64,000 nucleotides of DNA, from the NCBI RefSeq assembly GCF_001649575.2, contig NC_051434.1, positions 15,895,925-15,959,924 of the forward strand, given 5' to 3'. Origin of the DNA: Kryptolebias marmoratus. Lineage: Eukaryota; Chordata; Actinopteri; Cyprinodontiformes; Rivulidae. Made by a program: the position numbers and the translations under genes. Positions 59,483 through 64,000 of the stretch are shown here, piece by piece. Numbering within the stretch: the first letter of the stretch is position 1; every line of letters begins with the position of its first letter. The notes beneath the pieces are model-generated. The model saw only the letters and a list, made by a program, of their open reading frames with translations. It did no database searches and was not told where the DNA came from.

Positions 59483-60118
59483 TGACAAGGCAGGACTTGA
59501 CAGGATTCAGACTTGCAACACACAGACGAAGATTTAAGGATTTTTTTATGAACAGACTAGGAGCAGGACCAGAGGCTTTGAACAGCGCACTCACGTGACC
59601 GTCTTGGATCGGGACCGGAACTGGTAAGTCCTCCTTAGCTTGATAGCTAGGTGCAGACGGGCTTGTCTGAAAGGGGCTGAGGCGAGAGGGAAAGTCCAGG
59701 TCCAGGCAGGTGATCGTTACCGGTGGGTCAGAGAGCAGAAGCCAAATCCAAAATGGGAAAATCCAAAGAGCAAGGTCCAGAAAGGCAAAGCGAGATCGGC
59801 AACCAGAAATCCGAGTCCGAAGCAGTATCCAAAAAGGGGCAGGCGAGAGACGTGGGTCGTGGGACAGGCAAGGGTCGAGATCAGGCATGGACATGGAAAG
59901 AATGCTGGACATCTACTGGCTGTGAGGCTTTCAATAATCTGGCAAGGCATGACTGGGAGCTGTGAGTATAAATACATGGCAGAACAGGTGAAGCAAATGA
60001 AGGTGATTGTGTGGGCATGGTTACATGGGTGTGGCTAGGAACTGGGAAGGTGGAAAGTTACTTGGCTGTGGCATGACTAGAGGCAAGAGGCGTGGCAGGA
60101 ACAGATGAAGCTGTGACA
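59483..60118 (-). mobile_element. Solo LTR with exact 5-bp target duplication
   Basis: The element is 636 bp. On the minus strand it runs TGTCACAGC to CTTGTCA (TG...CA). TTGAG flanks it on both sides (59478-59482 and 60119-60123), a perfect 5-bp duplication. The minus strand carries CTGCCACGCCTC and CACCTGTTCTGCC, then a TATTTATA box (59967-59974), then CCAGATTATTGAAAGCC downstream, the usual order in remembered fish LTRs of this type. No gag or pol flanks it, so it is the product of LTR-LTR recombination. The open frames inside (up to 161 codons minus, 132 plus) are shadows of a repetitive, stop-poor LTR and not proteins. Confidence 0.85.
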
Positions 60119-60123
60119 TTGAG

Positions 60124-60224
60124 GATACATTTGAACGCTTATACAGTCTCTGTTGACAAATTGCTACATTTGCTCTGGACTAATAAAGGTTAAAAAATAC
60201 AGCAAGACTGCACACATGTTATAA
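60124..60224. other. Short unannotated spacer
   Basis: Nothing recognised. Confidence 0.4.
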
Positions 60225-60425
60225 AATCTTTATGGCCATCAAAGATGACACCACGTCTGGAGCAAACCCATCCCTCATCCCCCTGAGAACAACCTCCCTA
60301 CAGTGAAGCATGGTAGTGGCAGCATCATGCGGTGGGGATGCTTTTTCATCAACAAGGCCAAGGAAACTGGGCAGAGTTGAAGGAAAGATCGAAGGAGCAG
60401 AATATGGAGAAAACTGTACACGATT
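60225..60425 (+). mobile_element. Tc1-like transposase fragment
   Basis: One plus-strand frame from about 60256 reads [20 protein letters not shown] then [19 protein letters not shown]. It corresponds to the [29 protein letters not shown].FS segment between the first and second catalytic aspartates of Tc1 transposases. After a frameshift a GKIEGAEYGE piece follows. Both ends are missing. It is a different subfamily from the copy at 54475 by sequence. Confidence 0.85.
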
Positions 60426-61439
60426 TGTGTTTTCACTGCTAAGCAGCTCCATTTGATGCCGTGGACCAACGTAGCTTGCATTAGCGAGAGAGAATGCAGC
60501 GGCCATTGTAGCTTTTGTATAAATGACATCATTCAAGGTGTGTGAGTGGATGAATCACGGCTGTTTTTGTATATTATAGAGCATGCATCATACCGGCCCT
60601 CCCATCAATGGTCCCTGGTTGCTAAATGCTCATTTTGAGCTGATTACAAGTTTGTAGCCGTTAGACCTCAGTGTGTCAGCATGGGGGGAAAAAAGCCTGT
60701 TCCACAACCGTTCTGTTGATGTCAGTTTCTGCAGCCTTCTTCTCAGTCCATGTGTGTCCATTTGATGGTGGAGATGGTATCTGGTGACACTGTTGGCGGT
60801 ACTATCACTGGATTGAGGCAGGCTAGCATTACAAGATAGCAAAGAAAAGCAATAGAGACTCTATCTCTACTAGAAAAGGAAGGTGTTTTCACTGCTTGCC
60901 ACTTTTTCCCTATTACACAGCTTCACCCCTCCACACAAAACCCCCTTTTTCCCCCTAAACTTACCTTTTTATTTTGTGCTGTGTGTGTATGTGTGTGTTT
61001 CTCTGCTCCACTGCAGGCATGAGAAATATCTAATCACTGACTTGTACAGCATGTAGCACATTGGACCTGGCCTTCTATTGCCTTAATGATGTATGCACTT
61101 ACCTACTTCTTTCGCACCCTAATGGCATGAAATGTTATTAAGCCTTTTCCATCCGTTCATTATTGGAGATGTGCATGTTTCACTTTGAGCACTGGCATTA
61201 GTTAGTTTTAACAAGGTGTTGCGAGGAGAATAAATAAGGCAGACTGGAGGGAAGGAAAGGTGCGACAGGGATAATATGAAGCAGGCGAAAAAGGTGGGCA
61301 AAGACAGGGAATTGAGGTCCTGTACATGATAATTGTACATGGAAGTGCCACGCACACATATACTGTAAGTAGATTATGCAAATTTGTGTATACATTTTCC
61401 AATACTGCCACATTTGTGTTTCAGATAGGTTTTAATTTT
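60426..61439. other. Gene-free stretch
   Basis: No gene. 60590-60850 and 61000-61400 include CNE-like parts. Frames of 67-85 codons on the minus strand lack motifs. Confidence 0.45.
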
Positions 61440-61692
61440 CATGTCAAGGAACTTCAACTAAACACACACAGATAAGCTGCGTGGATGGCTCTGTCTGGCA
61501 GGGCCTGAGCCGGGGGGGGCCGATCAGCGTTAATCATCTCAGTGGCTAAACTCCTTCGCTCACTGTCTACCTTTCTCCATCTCGCGGCGTATGAACTCAC
61601 GTGAGATTTATGCAAATACGTTCGGCGCGTAACAAACCAGTTCACCAAGTAACCTAGCAACACTCGAGTCAGCTGGTTGGGAGTATGGGTGG
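61440..61692. promoter_or_regulatory. CNE-like block 14 with octamer, E-box and X-box
   Basis: In 64 bases this block packs CACGTG (61598-61603), a perfect octamer ATGCAAAT (61610-61617) and an RFX X-box GTAACCTAGCAAC (61649-61661, spacer of one). Upstream come CGATCAGCGTTAATCATC and ATCTCGCGGCG. This clustering of perfect motifs is the best enhancer-like or promoter-like grouping in the window. The minus-strand frame 61454-61744 spans a microsatellite and is not protein. Confidence 0.45.
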
Positions 61693-61720
61693 GTGTGTGT
61701 GTGTGTGTGTGTGTGTGTGT
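61693..61720. repeat. (GT)n microsatellite, 14 units
   Basis: Uninterrupted GT run. Confidence 0.95.
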
Positions 61721-63109
61721 CCATCCCTCTGCTGTGATTTGCATCCTTGAATGCAGCTGCAGTCAATATACCTGCAGCGTTTGAAGGAGTTTAAAAGGAA
61801 AAACTGTGTTCTGGGAAATAGTGATCTATCTGTAACAAGAGCAGACCAACAAATTGTGTAATGTTGATTCGTGAGTAACTTTTTTTGCTTGCTTGTCTTT
61901 GCTCCTATACATCTTTTATAAGACTGTCCTTTCCTGCATATAAGTTACACCAGGCTATTATTTAGATTCATATATTCTATATAGTTTAAAAGTCATGTTC
62001 TTTGGCATTGTTTTAATAAGCAACTAAATAATTTGAAATAAATTTTGACCCATGCTGGCAAAATGGGTCAGCATGAGGACAGGCTGCAGTGCAAAAACTG
62101 TGAAAATATAGATTTTTGCCATAATGGAGATTTGAGTAAAAATGAGTCATTAAAGACACCATCCAGCAATCCCAGGAACTAAAATAGCATATAATCTTCC
62201 TGATCTACCTTTAAATCAAACTTTTCTAACAGGTATGTCTTCTAGAAATGACCCTTTTCGTTCTAATTCTTTGAAATTGACCATCTTTCTCTGCCGGTTG
62301 GAGTAGCGCCAGGAAGTCCCTTCGAATAATGTTTGGCACCCTTCTGAAGATTGTGGATTCCCCTTTTCAAACACAGAGCTGGAATTCCTGATGACGTCAC
62401 TGCAGGCTGATAAAAATCGAGTTTTCAAACCGGCAGTCTATAAACATAACTGGCTTGTTGCCAGGCCAGGTGATAAATTGCAAAAAATCAGCAAACTATG
62501 TCTCATTTTGAAGCTTCTGAGATGGAGAATTCAAAAATTAAAATATAAATATATTATAATAAATTATTATAAGTCAATATTGGAAAATTCCTCCTTGTGA
62601 CTCCTTTTATCAGTATGGGTCGCAAATGTGTTTTTGTGACAGCCTGTTAGTAGCAAAGTAGCTAAAGTTTCTAATTTATATTGTCCTTTTGCTAATTTGT
62701 TTAACACAGCACTGGCTCATCCCTTGAGTTGTGTGCTATTTTAATGGTTGAATGATACGTAGATCAGTGTTAAGTGCCTTAAACAAAAATACTATTTCCT
62801 CCAAAAATGGTCAAATTCAAAAGATGAACTTAGGATGAGCTAAAAAAATCGCCAATATCCAAAGAAAACCTTTTATTATTTAAAAGCCTTGGATATGTTC
62901 TGCCTGGGTTTTAACATTTACAGTAGGTACTGATCCATATTTTTAACTGAGAACAAGATAATGAAAGAAATAAGCAGATTGCTGAGCCTGCTGTTGGGTG
63001 AAGAGCTGTCCAATGAAAGAAAACAACCTAAAGGGGTGAATTTGATCTTGGAAGCAGAAATGGCAAACTTCTTGTAAAATGCCATACAATGACATAAACT
63101 CACTGACGG
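61721..63109. other. Gene-free stretch
   Basis: A palindromic CRE TGACGTCA lies at 62392-62399. The minus-strand frame 62216-62428 (70 codons) has no motif I can name. Otherwise AT-rich unique sequence. Confidence 0.45.
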
Positions 63110-63490
63110 CGGCCAGCTCAGTTTAATATCTCCTGCCGCCATGAAGGACGAGCTAGTTGCCTGTGTCTGTGTGTTCATTTGTCTGTCTGTAAGCAAAATA
63201 TCTCGTGAACCACAGGACAGATTTGAATGAAACTCTCAGAAAGTCATCAGTGGTCGAACATCTGTAGCTGATTAAATTTTGGAGTCACCTCAATTCAACA
63301 TGGCTGCCACAACAAGCTGACTTTAGGAAACGCAAAAGTGTTTAACTCAGTCAGTTTCACGGATGTTGAACTGAAATTTGGTCCGGTAGTAGCTGAGAGT
63401 GATTCTCAACATAAACTCTGAGCTCTAACAGATCACATGAGATCTTTATTTAAAACTTTAGCATGCAAGGCAGAGGGCAATATAAAATCC
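63110..63490 (+). repeat. Interspersed repeat family A, copy 4 (cleanest single unit)
   Basis: Runs from CGGCGGCC and TCCTGCCGCCATGAAGG through TTTGTCTGTCTGTAAGCAAA, TATCTCGTGAACCACAGGAC, AAATTTTGGAGTCACCTCAA, CAACATGGCTGCCACAACA and TCACATGAGATCTTTATTTA to GCAAGGCAGAGGGCAATA. It gives the clearest left end of the family in the window. Confidence 0.75.
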
Positions 63491-64000
63491 TTCAAGAAAC
63501 ACTTGTTTCATTAATTAAATTGTATTTATAACAAATCTTTTACTAATTTTAAATAATGCAGACTTTTGCCAAAAATTTAAACATAAAAAAATGAATAAGC
63601 TTTTACAAAGAACAGTTTAGACTTTCAGCAGCTAATTGGAAAGGTGCTCCAGGATCCAAAACCACCCCCACACCCCTTTGTGTGCTTTTGTCACCCAGTC
63701 GTCCACAGCAGATAACAATCAGGTCATTGTTAACTGGACTAAAGAAGTTCAGACTTCTGAGGACTACGCGTTCTTCCAAGTTGGAAAACTGGAGGCAAAG
63801 AGTGTGACTTGGCACCAGGAGAAGTGCGTGCGTGGCGTATATAAATGTGTAAATGTGAGTGAGGTATCAACAGTTCTACGTCTCTCAAGATTAACAGTTG
63901 AGAAAGCAAATAAATTAAAATCAAGTGGTAATTTATAAAGATTTATGATGCTTTTTAATGATGCAAGAGAAATATAAAGCTGAAGAAAGAAGAAAATCTT
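63491..64000. other. Gene-free stretch to window end
   Basis: No recognised element. The 100-codon plus frame 63636-63938 has no domain and is opposed by two minus frames. Confidence 0.4.

Noticed and set aside
59427..59912. 161-codon minus-strand frame, the longest in the window
   Set aside because: It lies within and just beyond the solo LTR, is proline- and aspartate-rich from imperfect repeats in the LTR, and is opposed by several plus-strand frames.
62216..62428. 70-codon minus-strand frame, checked for a THAP-type zinc finger
   Set aside because: The cysteine and histidine spacing of a THAP domain is not present in any frame.
1..64000. CRISPR arrays, bacterial operons, phage or plasmid features
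   Set aside because: No direct-repeat/spacer pattern, no ribosome-binding sites before long frames, and all mobile elements are of animal type.

Overview
The window looks like a stretch of teleost fish nuclear genome. The argument rests on its mobile elements: fish-type L2/Rex non-LTR retrotransposon tails, a Rex3/RTE-like tail, several Tc1-like transposon relics, tRNA-derived SINEs and solo LTRs. AT-rich DNA with CA/GT microsatellites and long poly-T/poly-A runs fits the same picture. No prokaryotic gene organisation is present. No open reading frame longer than about 160 codons exists, and none of them reads as a host protein. I therefore annotate no complete protein-coding gene. The window is most simply part of a long intron or of a gene desert.

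Layout. 1-12.5 kb is mostly featureless, apart from a CpG-dense block near 5.1 kb and one copy of an unclassified repeat (family C, 6.66-7.52 kb). 12.5-26.3 kb mixes blocks that look like conserved noncoding DNA (14.7-16.5 kb) with a dense run of repeats: family B, an L2-type LINE tail, a Tc1 relic, SINEs and family A. 27-28.5 kb is again CNE-like and holds the only good exon candidate of the window (28060-28133: strong acceptor, strong donor, an ATG preceded by an in-frame stop). 30-41 kb carries tandem family A units, a decayed R4/Dong-like LINE, two LINE 3' ends on the minus strand, and family C inverted relative to its first copy. 41-51 kb alternates CNE-like DNA with a solo LTR, SINE and LINE scraps and a near-perfect 22-bp hairpin (44549-44622). 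54-61 kb holds a Tc1 relic interrupted by a palindromic insertion, a long CNE-like tract, and a minus-strand solo LTR with an exact 5-bp target duplication. The right end has a motif-rich segment (octamer, E-box, RFX X-box) and one more family A copy.

Working together. Nothing here forms a pathway. The reading I favour is a regulatory landscape around or inside a developmental or neuronal gene, eroded by old transposons. The CNE calls rest on texture and motifs, not on an alignment, so they are inference. The repeat calls rest on remembered family consensus and on reading the antisense strand for reverse transcriptase or transposase motifs; those are the best supported entries.
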